Source of the DNA: Qipengyuania aurantiaca
Lineage (GTDB): Bacteria > Pseudomonadota > Alphaproteobacteria > Sphingomonadales > Sphingomonadaceae
Direction of reading: 5' to 3'
Length of the DNA: 64,000 bases
Assembly: GCF_019711375.1 (NCBI RefSeq)
Contig: NZ_CP081295.1
Coordinates: 1,612,001-1,676,000 of the forward strand
Positions 52,125 to 60,623 of the stretch are shown here, in pieces (the stretch's first letter is position 1; every line of letters starts with the position of its first letter). The notes beneath the pieces are model-generated. The model had not been told where the DNA came from. It worked only from the letters and a program-made list of their open reading frames with translations, and did no database searches. Position numbers and translations under genes: made by a program.

Positions 52125-53110
52125 CGAAGACCCGCACCATCTCTCGCAACGCGCCGCAGGGGCCATCGCCTTTCGCGGTCGAAGCCGCGCCGCTGCCGCG
52201 CGAGAAGTTCAGCGATCCGCGCATAACCGCCAAGGGCGAGCCGCGCGCGCAGGTGCCGCTGGCACGGCTGGAAACGCTGTGGCTCAACACCGGGACGCTG
52301 TGCAATCTGGCCTGCGCCACCTGCTATATCGAGAGCAGCCCGACCAACGACGCGCTGGTCTATCTTTCCGCCGACCACGCAGCGCGCTTCCTCGCCGAAG
52401 CCAAAGGGCTGGAGACGCGCGAGATCGGGTTCACCGGCGGCGAGCCCTTCATGAACCCCGATATGCTCCCGATGCTGACCGCCACTCTGGAACAGGGCTT
52501 CGAGGCGCTTGTGCTCACCAACGCGATGAAGCCGATGCGGCGGCACGAGGAGGCGCTGCTCGCCTTGCGCGAACGACACGGCGACCGGCTGACCCTGCGT
52601 GTCAGCCTCGATCACCACTCGCGCGAAGTGCACGAAGGCGAGCGCGGCCCGCGCAGCTGGATGCCGGCCATCGAGGGTCTGCGCTGGCTTTCGGATCACG
52701 GCTTTTCGATCGCGGTGGCTGGACGGCTCTTGCCGGGCGAGGGCGAACGGGAAGCGCGCGAATGTTATGCGGCGCTATTCGAGAAGGAAGGCCTTGCCAT
52801 CGACGCGCGCGATCCGGCGCGGCTGGTCCTCTTCCCCGAGATGGACGCGGACAAGGACATCGCCGAGATCACCACCGCCTGCTGGGGCATCCTCGGCAAG
52901 TCGCCCGCCGACATCATGTGCAACACCAGCCGCATGGTCGTGCACCGCAAGGGCGAGGCGGCCCCGCGCGTGGTCGCCTGCACGCTAATCCCGTACGATC
53001 CCGGCTTCGACCTTGGCGAGACGCTGGCCGAAGCATCCTGCGATGTGCCGCTCAACCACCCGCATTGCGCGCGCTTCTGCGTGCTCGGCGGGGCGAGCTG
53101 TTCGGCCTAG
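52121..53110 (+). CDS. Radical SAM protein
   Basis: A 329-residue radical SAM enzyme. Its CNLACATC (CxxxCxxC) near residue 61 binds the SAM-cleaving [4Fe-4S] cluster, followed by GFTGGEPFMNPDM (GGE motif). The C-terminal region contains further cysteines (CNTSRM..., CTLIPYD, and HPHCARFCVLGGASC), suggesting a second, SPASM/twitch-like Fe-S cluster. Family unclear; not a recognisable ArsS, MoaA or BioB. The ATG overlaps the flavoprotein stop by four bases, so the two are translated together and may act together. Confidence 0.86.
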   Translation: MTKTRTISRNAPQGPSPFAVEAAPLPREKFSDPRITAKGEPRAQVPLARLETLWLNTGTLCNLACATCYIESSPTNDALVYLSADHAARFLAEAKGLETREIGFTGGEPFMNPDMLPMLTATLEQGFEALVLTNAMKPMRRHEEALLALRERHGDRLTLRVSLDHHSREVHEGERGPRSWMPAIEGLRWLSDHGFSIAVAGRLLPGEGEREARECYAALFEKEGLAIDARDPARLVLFPEMDADKDIAEITTACWGILGKSPADIMCNTSRMVVHRKGEAAPRVVACTLIPYDPGFDLGETLAEASCDVPLNHPHCARFCVLGGASCSA

Positions 53111-53142
53111 GAGCCAATCCCCGCCCCCGCCGTTGAGGGGCC

Positions 53143-53658
53143 ATGTTCTTCGAAGAAACCTGGCTCGACCTCCTCGCCCGCGGTATCATCCTCAGCTTCA
53201 TCGGCCTCGTCTGGGTGACGCTCCTCATCCGGATCGTCGGCCTGCGCTCGCTGTCCAAGATGACGAATTTCGATTTCGTCATGACGGTTGCGCTGGGTTC
53301 GGTCCTCGCCAATGCGGTGACAACCGACAAGTGGATCACCTTCTGGCAGTGTCTCGCCGCCATGGTCGGCCTGTTCCTCGTGCAGGTCATCGCCTCGAAG
53401 ATCCGCAAGACCTCCGACACGGCCGAGGATATCATGCAGAACCAGCCGGTCTTCCTCTATAAGGACGGCGCCTTTTGCGAAGAGGCCATGACTTCGGCGC
53501 GCGTCTCGAAAAGCGATGTGATCGCCAAGATGCGCGAGGCCAACTGCCTCTCGCTCGACCAGGCGCAGGCCGTGGTGCTGGAGGCGACCGGGGACGTGTC
53601 CGTCCTCCACGGCGATACGCTCGACGAGCGGATCCTGGAGGACGTGAAGACCGTCTAG
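53143..53658 (+). CDS. DUF421 (YetF/YcaP-like) membrane protein
   Basis: A 171-residue protein with three predicted transmembrane helices at the N-terminus and the family signature KMTNFDFVMTVALGSVLANAV, then a small cytoplasmic domain (VFLYKDGAFCEEAMTSARVSKSDV). DUF421 proteins are widespread; no function is firmly established. The start ATG at 53143 is 32 bp after the radical SAM stop. Convergent with the queuosine transporter, stops sharing CTAG at 53655-53658. Confidence 0.87.
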   Translation: MFFEETWLDLLARGIILSFIGLVWVTLLIRIVGLRSLSKMTNFDFVMTVALGSVLANAVTTDKWITFWQCLAAMVGLFLVQVIASKIRKTSDTAEDIMQNQPVFLYKDGAFCEEAMTSARVSKSDVIAKMREANCLSLDQAQAVVLEATGDVSVLHGDTLDERILEDVKTV

Positions 53659-54341
53659 CGGCGGCTATCGAGCCATTTGGCGAAGGCGACACCGCCGGTG
53701 ATGAGAAACGGCACCAGCACGATGCTGAGCACGACCTTGGCTAGCACCTGCCCAATCAGCAGGTTTCCGATGGGGAACTGGCCGTAAAAGGCGAGTGTGA
53801 TGAAGATTACCGAATCGATGGCCTGGCTCAGCGCCGAGGCAATCGCGCCGCGCATCATCAGCGACAGCGTGCCGGTATTCTCGTCATTGCCGCGCAGGCG
53901 CGAGAAGATCCAGACGTTGAGCAGGAGCGAGACGATGTAGGCCGCCGGGCCCGCCGCCCAGACGCGCCAGATCGTGGCGTGGACCCGCTCGAAAGCGGCG
54001 AGATCGTCCGCCCTGCCACCGGCCATTTCGGGAGAGGCGGGCAGGTTGAGGACAAGCTGCATCAGCAGCGCGGCCAGCAGCAGCGGCAGGAAGCCCCACC
54101 ACACAATCCGGTTGGCCAGTTTCTCTCCGTAAAGCTGGGCAATGGTGCTCGAGATCACGACCAGCAGGAGAAAGGCGAAAATGCCGGCCTCGACCGCGAG
54201 GTCGGTCGGGTAAAGCTGCACCTGCTTGAAAGCCAGCACGCCAGCCAGCACGGTCATTCCGCCATATACGAGCGTGTAGACGAAGAGGCCTAGCGGCGTC
54301 GTTGCGGCGTGGATGCGGGTTTCGTTGGCCGGTGCGGTCAT
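53655..54341 (-). CDS. yhhQ: Queuosine precursor transporter (YhhQ/VUT family)
   Basis: A 228-residue membrane protein with six or seven helices. Features of COG1738: LAVEAGIFAFLLLVVISSTIAQLYGEKLAN and the late ALSQAIDSVIFITLAFYG. YhhQ imports preQ0/preQ1 for queuosine tRNA modification. The family assignment is fairly firm; substrate by homology only. Divergent from nupC; about 150 bp between the two starts, holding nothing else recognised. Confidence 0.88.
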   Translation of the reverse strand: MTAPANETRIHAATTPLGLFVYTLVYGGMTVLAGVLAFKQVQLYPTDLAVEAGIFAFLLLVVISSTIAQLYGEKLANRIVWWGFLPLLLAALLMQLVLNLPASPEMAGGRADDLAAFERVHATIWRVWAAGPAAYIVSLLLNVWIFSRLRGNDENTGTLSLMMRGAIASALSQAIDSVIFITLAFYGQFPIGNLLIGQVLAKVVLSIVLVPFLITGGVAFAKWLDSRR

Positions 54342-54490
54342 GGTGATTACGGGCGTGCCTTCGTGACTGGTGATAGCCGAAGCTGGAAATACGACCGCAA
54401 ATTGACTAATCGGGGCCGCCGCGCAAGGTAGCGGCTGATTTCATCCGCAACTAGTCCTTGTTGCTCCCAGTGCACTGCGAAGGGGTCCGC

Positions 54491-55834
54491 ATGCCACCTG
54501 TAGTAATCAATCTTCTCGGGATCCTCGCGATCCTGGCCATCGCCTTCCTGCTGTCGACGGGCAAGAAACGCATCAAGCTGCGCGTCGTCGGGGCGGCGTT
54601 CGCGTTGCAGGCCGTGATGGCGCTGCTCGTCCTGCGTACGCCCTGGGGCGTCGACATGATCCAGGGCATGTCCAACGGGGTCATCGCCCTGCTCGACTAT
54701 TCCAAGGTCGGTATCGAGGCGATTTTCGGCCCCATGGGGTCCAACCCCTTCACCAACACCTTCCTCATCGCCGCCCTGCCGGTGATCGTCTTCTTCGCGG
54801 CCATCGTCTCGATCCTCTACCACTGGGGCATCATGCAGCGGCTGGTGCGCTGGGTCGGCGGCGCGATCGGCTGGATCACCGGCATCAGCAAGGTCGAGGC
54901 GCTGGGCAGCGCGGCGAACATCTTCGTCGGCCAGTCGGAAAGTCCGCTGGTGGTGCGGCCCTATCTCGCCGCGCTCACGCCGAGCCGGCTGTTCACTCTC
55001 ATGGCCGTTGGCATGGCCGGCGTCGCAGGGACCATCCTCGCCGCCTACGCCAGCTTCATCGGTTCGGACGCGGTTCCCTTCCTCCTCGCCGCCGCCTTCA
55101 TGTCGGCGCCGGGCGGGATCCTGATGGCCAAGATCATCATGCCCGACGACGAGAGCGAACTTGCCCGCAACGCCGCCGAGCTTTCGGGCACAGAGGACGA
55201 GATCGTCCTGCCGAAATCGCGCATCAGCGCCGAAGGACCGGCCGCGCTCACCGAAAGCGGCAAGCCGCACGAGGTCGAGGTGGCCGAGACGTTCGAGGAA
55301 GGCCACAAGCCCGCCAATGTTATCGAAGCCGCCGCGCAGGGCACGCAGACGGGTGTGAAACTCGCCGTTGCCGTGGGCGCGATGGTCATGGTCTTCGTCG
55401 CGCTGGTTGCGCTTGCCAACGGTATCCTCGGCGGGATCGGCGGCTGGTTCGGCTATCCCGATGTCACCTTCCAGCAGCTGCTCGGCTATGTCTTTGCGCC
55501 TGTCATGTACATGATCGGCATTTCGGACTGGAACCAGGCGCAGTTCGCAGGTGGCCTCTTCGGGACCAAGATCGTGCTCAACGAATTCGTGGCCTTCATC
55601 GAACTGGGCGCGATGGAGGCGGGCACGCTGACCGCGCGCAGCCAGGCCATCGCCACTTTCGCGCTGTGCGGCTTTGCCAATTTCAGCTCGATCGCGATCC
55701 AGATGGCGGTGACGGGCGGCCTTGCGCCGAACCAGCGCCCGGTGATCGCCAAGCTCGGCCTGCGGGCATTGGCCGCCGGCAGCCTCGCCAACCTGATGAG
55801 CGCCGCGCTGGCAGGACTCTTCCTTCCGTATTAA
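54491..55834 (+). CDS. nupC: NupC family concentrative nucleoside transporter
   Basis: A 447-residue CNT-family symporter of the inner membrane, driven by H+ or Na+. Signatures: VFFAAIVSILYHWGIMQRLVRWVG, the substrate loop SAANIFVGQSESPLVVRPYL, and GTKIVLNEFVAFIELG and ALCGFANFSSIAIQMAVTGGL. The hydrophilic loop around residues 215-270 is unusually long and acidic. An ATG at 54458 is possible, but 54491 has GAAGGGG upstream and begins a natural N-terminus. The 2-oxoglutarate oxygenase gene follows 14 bp later. Confidence 0.92.
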   Translation: MPPVVINLLGILAILAIAFLLSTGKKRIKLRVVGAAFALQAVMALLVLRTPWGVDMIQGMSNGVIALLDYSKVGIEAIFGPMGSNPFTNTFLIAALPVIVFFAAIVSILYHWGIMQRLVRWVGGAIGWITGISKVEALGSAANIFVGQSESPLVVRPYLAALTPSRLFTLMAVGMAGVAGTILAAYASFIGSDAVPFLLAAAFMSAPGGILMAKIIMPDDESELARNAAELSGTEDEIVLPKSRISAEGPAALTESGKPHEVEVAETFEEGHKPANVIEAAAQGTQTGVKLAVAVGAMVMVFVALVALANGILGGIGGWFGYPDVTFQQLLGYVFAPVMYMIGISDWNQAQFAGGLFGTKIVLNEFVAFIELGAMEAGTLTARSQAIATFALCGFANFSSIAIQMAVTGGLAPNQRPVIAKLGLRALAAGSLANLMSAALAGLFLPY

Positions 55835-55848
55835 AGGGCGCAGCCATT

Positions 55849-56790
55849 ATGACCGATTCGAACACCGATATCGCGGTTGTGTCGCTGGCACAGCCGCTTG
55901 AGAGCATTGCCGAGGACCTCGGCCGCAGTTTCCAGCAATACGGCTTTGCCGTCATTCGCGATCACGGCATCCCGCAGGAGCTGATCGACAAGGCGGAGAG
56001 CCTGTCGAAGGAATTCTTCGCGCTGCCCGAGGATGTGAAGAAAGCCTATCACATCCCCGGCGGCGGCGGCGCGCGCGGCTACACGCCCTTCGGCACCGAG
56101 AAGGCCAAGGACGCAAAGGTCCATGACCTGAAGGAATTCTGGCACGTCGGACGCGAGCTGCCCGAAGGCCACCCGCTGGCCGAATACATGGCCGACAACG
56201 TCTGGCCGGAAGAAGTCGACGGGTTCAAGCAGACCTTCGGCGATCTCTATTCCGCCTTCGAAACCGCCGGCGGCCGCGTGCTGGAGGCGATCGCCATCCA
56301 CCTCGGCCTGCCGCGCGAGTTCTTTGCTCCGACCGTCGAGGACGGCAATTCGGTAATGCGCCTGCTGCGCTATCCGCCGCTCGAAGGCGAGGAAGCGGAA
56401 GGCGCGATCCGTGCCGCCGCGCATGGCGACATCAACACCATCACCCTGCTGCTGGGCGCGGAGGAGGCAGGTCTCGAACTGCTGACCGCGGATGGCGAGT
56501 GGAAGGCCGTGGCGCCGCCCGAGGGCGCGCTTGTGGTCAACATCGGCGACATGCTCGACCGGCTGACCAACCATAAATTGAAGTCGACCCAACACCGCGT
56601 TGTCAATCCGCATGGGGAAGCGGCCTACCGGGCGCGCTATTCGATGCCCTTCTTCCTGCACTTCAGGCCCGACTACATGATCGAGACACTGCCTTCGTGC
56701 ATCGACCCGGAAAACCCGGCCGATCACCCCGAGCCGATCTCCAGCCACGACTATCTGATGCAGCGCCTGCGCGAGATCAATCTCGCCTGA
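55849..56790 (+). CDS. 2-oxoglutarate/Fe(II)-dependent oxygenase (isopenicillin N synthase family)
   Basis: A 313-residue non-heme iron oxygenase with the N-terminal DIOX_N region (YGFAVIRDHGIPQELIDKAE) and the double-stranded beta helix with iron ligands HGD (AAHGDINTITLL) and the distal His (STQHRVVNP), then the 2OG-binding Arg-x-Ser (ARYSMPFF). It sits 14 bp after nupC, so possibly co-transcribed; a nucleoside or nucleobase substrate is inference. Other members act on amino acids or secondary metabolites. A strong terminator follows. Confidence 0.88.
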   Translation: MTDSNTDIAVVSLAQPLESIAEDLGRSFQQYGFAVIRDHGIPQELIDKAESLSKEFFALPEDVKKAYHIPGGGGARGYTPFGTEKAKDAKVHDLKEFWHVGRELPEGHPLAEYMADNVWPEEVDGFKQTFGDLYSAFETAGGRVLEAIAIHLGLPREFFAPTVEDGNSVMRLLRYPPLEGEEAEGAIRAAAHGDINTITLLLGAEEAGLELLTADGEWKAVAPPEGALVVNIGDMLDRLTNHKLKSTQHRVVNPHGEAAYRARYSMPFFLHFRPDYMIETLPSCIDPENPADHPEPISSHDYLMQRLREINLA

Positions 56791-56815
56791 GGCACGCCCC
56801 GGCGTATGCAAAATG

Positions 56816-56849
56816 ACAGCCCCCGAATCTTTTTCGGGGGCTGTGTGCT
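56816..56849 (+). terminator. Intrinsic terminator after the 2OG oxygenase gene
   Basis: Perfect 12-bp stem ACAGCCCCCGAA / TTCGGGGGCTGT with loop TCTTT, followed by GTGCTTTTT. Confidence 0.9.
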
Positions 56850-57044
56850 TTTTGCAACAGCAAAAAATCCTTGAAAAGAAACGATTTTCCGAAGGTTTGG
56901 TGTGGCCCGTCCACACTGGCCGGGCCGTTGTCTTGACTCTGTCACAAAAGGATAGCTTTGGCGAAACATCGTCAGCCTAGCGGGGCGGCGCATCACAAGT
57001 GCTTTTCCATTTTTCAATCTGAAGAGACGAAGGGGTCTTCTCCG

Positions 57045-60000
57045 ATGAAGTTCAAGTATCTCCTTGCTGCAAGCGCCGTAAGCCTTGCCGCGACCGGCGC
57101 GATCGTTGCCACTCCGGCAGCTGCGCAGCAGATCACCTCGGGCATCGAGGGTCAGGTCGTTGGTGACACCGGCGCAGCAATTTCCGGCGCGTCGATCACC
57201 GTAACCGACACGCGTACCGGTCAGAGCCGCACCCTTACCTCCGATGCCGACGGTTCCTTCCGCGTCGGCTCGCTTCCTCCCGGCGGTCCCTACACCGTTA
57301 CTGCTACGGCAGCCGGTTTCGAAGGGCAGACGGTCGAGAACATCTTCATCAATATCTCGGGTAACACCGAGTTCACTTTCGAGCTCTCGCAGGGTGCAGC
57401 TGAAAACGTGATCGTCGTGACCGGCGCGCGTGCCAACGTCCAGCAGCTCGCTGTCGGACCGGGTACTGCTTTCGGTAGCGATACGCTCGAAGATTTCCCT
57501 TCGATCACGCGCGACGTGCGCGACATCATCCGCCTCGACCCGCGTGTCAGTCTTGAGCGTGACAACGACGTCGACCGTATTTCGTGTCTCGGCGGCAACG
57601 ACCGTGCCAACACCTTCACCGTCGACGGCATCGTCCAGTCGGACGTCTTCGGGCTCAACGGCACGCCTTTCGCATCGCGTAACTCGCTTCCGCTTCCGTT
57701 CGATGTGATCGAGCAGACCTCTGTCGAATTCGCGCCTTACGATGTCGAATATTCAGACTTCACCGGATGTCTCGTGAACGTCGTTACCAAGTCCGGTACG
57801 AACAAGTTCCACGGCTCGGCATTTTACACCTATTTCGACGAGAGCCTCCAGAACAACGAAGTCGAATTCGCCGATGGCACGGTGCAGGAAGTCAACGCGG
57901 GCCGCGAAGAACGTTGGGGTGCGACCCTCAACGGACCGATCATTCCCGATCGCCTCTTCTTCTCGCTTGGCTATGAAGAAGTGAAGCTGCAGGACGGCTT
58001 CAACGAAGGTCCGTTCGGTTCGGGTGCTGCGAATGAAGTCAACTTCGTCACCCAGGCCCAGTTCGAACGTTTCGCGCAGATTGCTCGTGACGTTTACGGC
58101 CAGGACATCGGCGGCGCGCCGCAGCAGCTGCCCGAAGGTAACGTGCGCTACTTCGGCCGTCTCGACGCCATCATCAATGATGACCACCGCCTCGAAGCGA
58201 CCTACCAGCGTCTCGAAGAAACCAATGTCGAGCAGGACACTGGTGACAACACCTTCACCGGCTACAATTCGTTCGAAGACGAAGGCACGATTTCCGACTA
58301 CTACTCGGCCCGCCTCTACTCGAACTGGAGCGATACCGTTTCGACCGAGCTTCGCCTGAGCCGCGCCGAAGTTGGCGACGTTCAGGGCCCGGTCGGCTTC
58401 AACGAAGCCCAGGCCGAGAATCCGACCGTCCGCCTCGTTGTCGGCATCGACAATGCATCCAACGGCCTGATCCCCGACGGTGACGACGGCGGTTTCGCAA
58501 CCGGCCCCGGCATCTTCCGTTCGGCCAACCAGCTCGACACCAAGATCGACCAGGCTCGCTTTATCATGAACATCGATGGCGGTGACCATCAGTTCAAGCT
58601 CGGCGCAGAACTGAACGATCTGGAAGTCTACAACCTCTTCGCCATCAACGCGACCGGAACGCTGTTCTTCAACGGTCTGGACGACTTCGAACAGGGCCTT
58701 CTGGCAGGCGGTTCTACCGGTAGCGCTTTCTCGAACCCTGACGACATCGTCACCGGCGGTGCTGGCGGCGGTACGATCGCCACCGGCATCGACGGCGACA
58801 TCAACAATGCCGCCGCTCGCTTCAGCCGTCAGATCTGGTCGTTCTTCGCACAGGACGAATGGCAGGCTACCGACCAGCTGAGCCTGGCCGCGGGTCTCCG
58901 TGTCCAGCTCTATGATGGTGACGCACCGCGTGCCAACCCGCTGTTCCTGCAGCGTTACGGCTTCACCAACGCCAACCCCTTCAGCCGCATCGACCCGGTC
59001 CTGCTGCCGCGTGTCGCTGCAACCTATGAACTTGACAATGACGGGCTCTTCTCGAACACCCGCCTGACTGCCGGTGTTGGTCTTTTCGCAGGTGCCGACC
59101 CGGTCGTGTACTTCTCGAATGCCTTCTCGAACGACGGTTTCTCCTATGCGAACGGAGACACGGGCGATTGCGATGCCAGCGAACTCACCATCGACCCGGC
59201 CACCGGCCAGATCGACGTTGTCACTGGTGGCAGCTTCAACGGTATTCCGCAGTGTGCAATCGATGCAGCTGCAGCCGACGCCGGTGCCGGCCGCGGTGAA
59301 ATCCAGTCGACCGATCCCGATTTCGATATCCCGACGGTTGTCCGCGCCAATCTTGGCCTCGCGACCGATTTCGGAACCGAAACCGGGTTCTTCTCGAACT
59401 GGCGTCTCAACCTCGATTACATCTACAGCCGCTACAACGACACGCTTGCAATCGTTGACCTGACACAGGTCGTCGATACGCGTCAGGCCTTGGACGGCTT
59501 CACTATCGATGGTCGTCCGATCATTGCGGCAATCGACCCGCTCGCCGACGGATGTAACGCCGTGTTCGTTGGCAATCAGCCGCCGACCTACACCGGTGTC
59601 ACTGACGAATGCTTCAACACCGGTATCGACGAGTATCTGCAGCTGACGAACGGTCCGAGCTTCGACAGCCACAACGCTTCGATCCTGCTCAGCAAGCGCT
59701 TCGATGGTGGCCTCATCACCGATGGCGGTACCGTGAACTTCAGCCTCGGCTACGCTTTCAGCGACAGTGAGCAGACCATCAACGCCCGCTCATCGACCGC
59801 TGGTTCGACCTTCGACGGCACGGCTGTATTCGATCCGCAGAACCCTGCTATCTCGCAGTCGGGCTTCGAAACGCGTCACAACATTGTCCTGGCCCTCAAC
59901 CTGCGCGAGCAGTTCTTCGATGGCTATGATACCGGTCTGGGCATCTTCTTCCGAGCTTCGGAAGGTCGCCCCTACAGCCTCGTGTTCGACGACGAATTCC

Positions 60001-60548
60001 CCTTCTTCCGGGATTCGGGTTCGGCTGAGCAGAACATCCTGGCCTACATACCGACTGGCTTCGATGACCCGAACATCGCTCCGCCGGAGTTCGATGCCGA
60101 CGGCAATTGGACGCGTGTCGGTTCTGACCCGGTAGCACTTCAGCGCTATCTCGATGCGCTGAACGGTGAGGGTATCGTGAGCGAACTCAACTGCGAGTTC
60201 ACTCGCGGCCAGACGATCGAACGTAATACCTGCCGCAATCCGTGGTTCTTCGACCTCGACCTGCGTCTCAGCCAGGAGCTCCCGTTCATCGGCAGCTTCA
60301 CGGGTGTGACCGACGACTCAATCGAGCTGTATGTCGACTTCGACAACTTCCTGAACCTGCTCGACAGCGGCTGGAACGTCCGTCGTTCGCTGGGCGATTT
60401 CGACGGTCGTGTTGACCTCGTTGACGCGACCTACGACAGCGAAGGTCGCTACGTGATCCGCGATTTCAACGCTTTTGCCGGTCAGGCCGGAACCTCGGTC
60501 TCGAGCAGCATCTGGCGCATCCAGGTTGGAGCCCGTTACAAGTTCTAA
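57045..60548 (+). CDS. TonB-dependent receptor with carboxypeptidase-regulatory-like domain (Oar-like)
   Basis: A 1167-residue outer-membrane receptor. A signal peptide (AATGAIVATPAAAQ) is followed by an Ig-like carboxypeptidase regulatory domain (about 27-110: GIEGQVVGDTGAAISGASI), plug domain (to about 260) and a large barrel ending RIQVGARYKF. Plug cysteines C181 and C242 may form a disulfide. It resembles Oar/OmpA-TBDR proteins thought to move large substrates or peptides. Codons CGT, GTT and CTC are frequent, suggesting strong expression. The start ATG at 57045 has AAGGGG 9 nt upstream; the frame extends to 56958 without support. Leader 56850-57044 shows no other gene. Confidence 0.92.
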   Translation: MKFKYLLAASAVSLAATGAIVATPAAAQQITSGIEGQVVGDTGAAISGASITVTDTRTGQSRTLTSDADGSFRVGSLPPGGPYTVTATAAGFEGQTVENIFINISGNTEFTFELSQGAAENVIVVTGARANVQQLAVGPGTAFGSDTLEDFPSITRDVRDIIRLDPRVSLERDNDVDRISCLGGNDRANTFTVDGIVQSDVFGLNGTPFASRNSLPLPFDVIEQTSVEFAPYDVEYSDFTGCLVNVVTKSGTNKFHGSAFYTYFDESLQNNEVEFADGTVQEVNAGREERWGATLNGPIIPDRLFFSLGYEEVKLQDGFNEGPFGSGAANEVNFVTQAQFERFAQIARDVYGQDIGGAPQQLPEGNVRYFGRLDAIINDDHRLEATYQRLEETNVEQDTGDNTFTGYNSFEDEGTISDYYSARLYSNWSDTVSTELRLSRAEVGDVQGPVGFNEAQAENPTVRLVVGIDNASNGLIPDGDDGGFATGPGIFRSANQLDTKIDQARFIMNIDGGDHQFKLGAELNDLEVYNLFAINATGTLFFNGLDDFEQGLLAGGSTGSAFSNPDDIVTGGAGGGTIATGIDGDINNAAARFSRQIWSFFAQDEWQATDQLSLAAGLRVQLYDGDAPRANPLFLQRYGFTNANPFSRIDPVLLPRVAATYELDNDGLFSNTRLTAGVGLFAGADPVVYFSNAFSNDGFSYANGDTGDCDASELTIDPATGQIDVVTGGSFNGIPQCAIDAAAADAGAGRGEIQSTDPDFDIPTVVRANLGLATDFGTETGFFSNWRLNLDYIYSRYNDTLAIVDLTQVVDTRQALDGFTIDGRPIIAAIDPLADGCNAVFVGNQPPTYTGVTDECFNTGIDEYLQLTNGPSFDSHNASILLSKRFDGGLITDGGTVNFSLGYAFSDSEQTINARSSTAGSTFDGTAVFDPQNPAISQSGFETRHNIVLALNLREQFFDGYDTGLGIFFRASEGRPYSLVFDDEFPFFRDSGSAEQNILAYIPTGFDDPNIAPPEFDADGNWTRVGSDPVALQRYLDALNGEGIVSELNCEFTRGQTIERNTCRNPWFFDLDLRLSQELPFIGSFTGVTDDSIELYVDFDNFLNLLDSGWNVRRSLGDFDGRVDLVDATYDSEGRYVIRDFNAFAGQAGTSVSSSIWRIQVGARYKF

Positions 60549-60572
60549 TTCTGTAGGACTTGATGAAACAGG

Positions 60573-60603
60573 AAAGGGCGGTCCTTCGGGGCCGCCCTTT
60601 TCA
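60573..60603. terminator. Intrinsic terminator between the Oar-like receptor and the kinase
   Basis: Stem AAAGGGCGG / CCGCCCTTT with a 10-nt loop, followed by TCATTT on the plus strand. The kinase gene ends at 60624 on the other strand and may also use it. Confidence 0.8.
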
Positions 60604-60623
60604 TTTGCGCGCTGGGAATTGGC

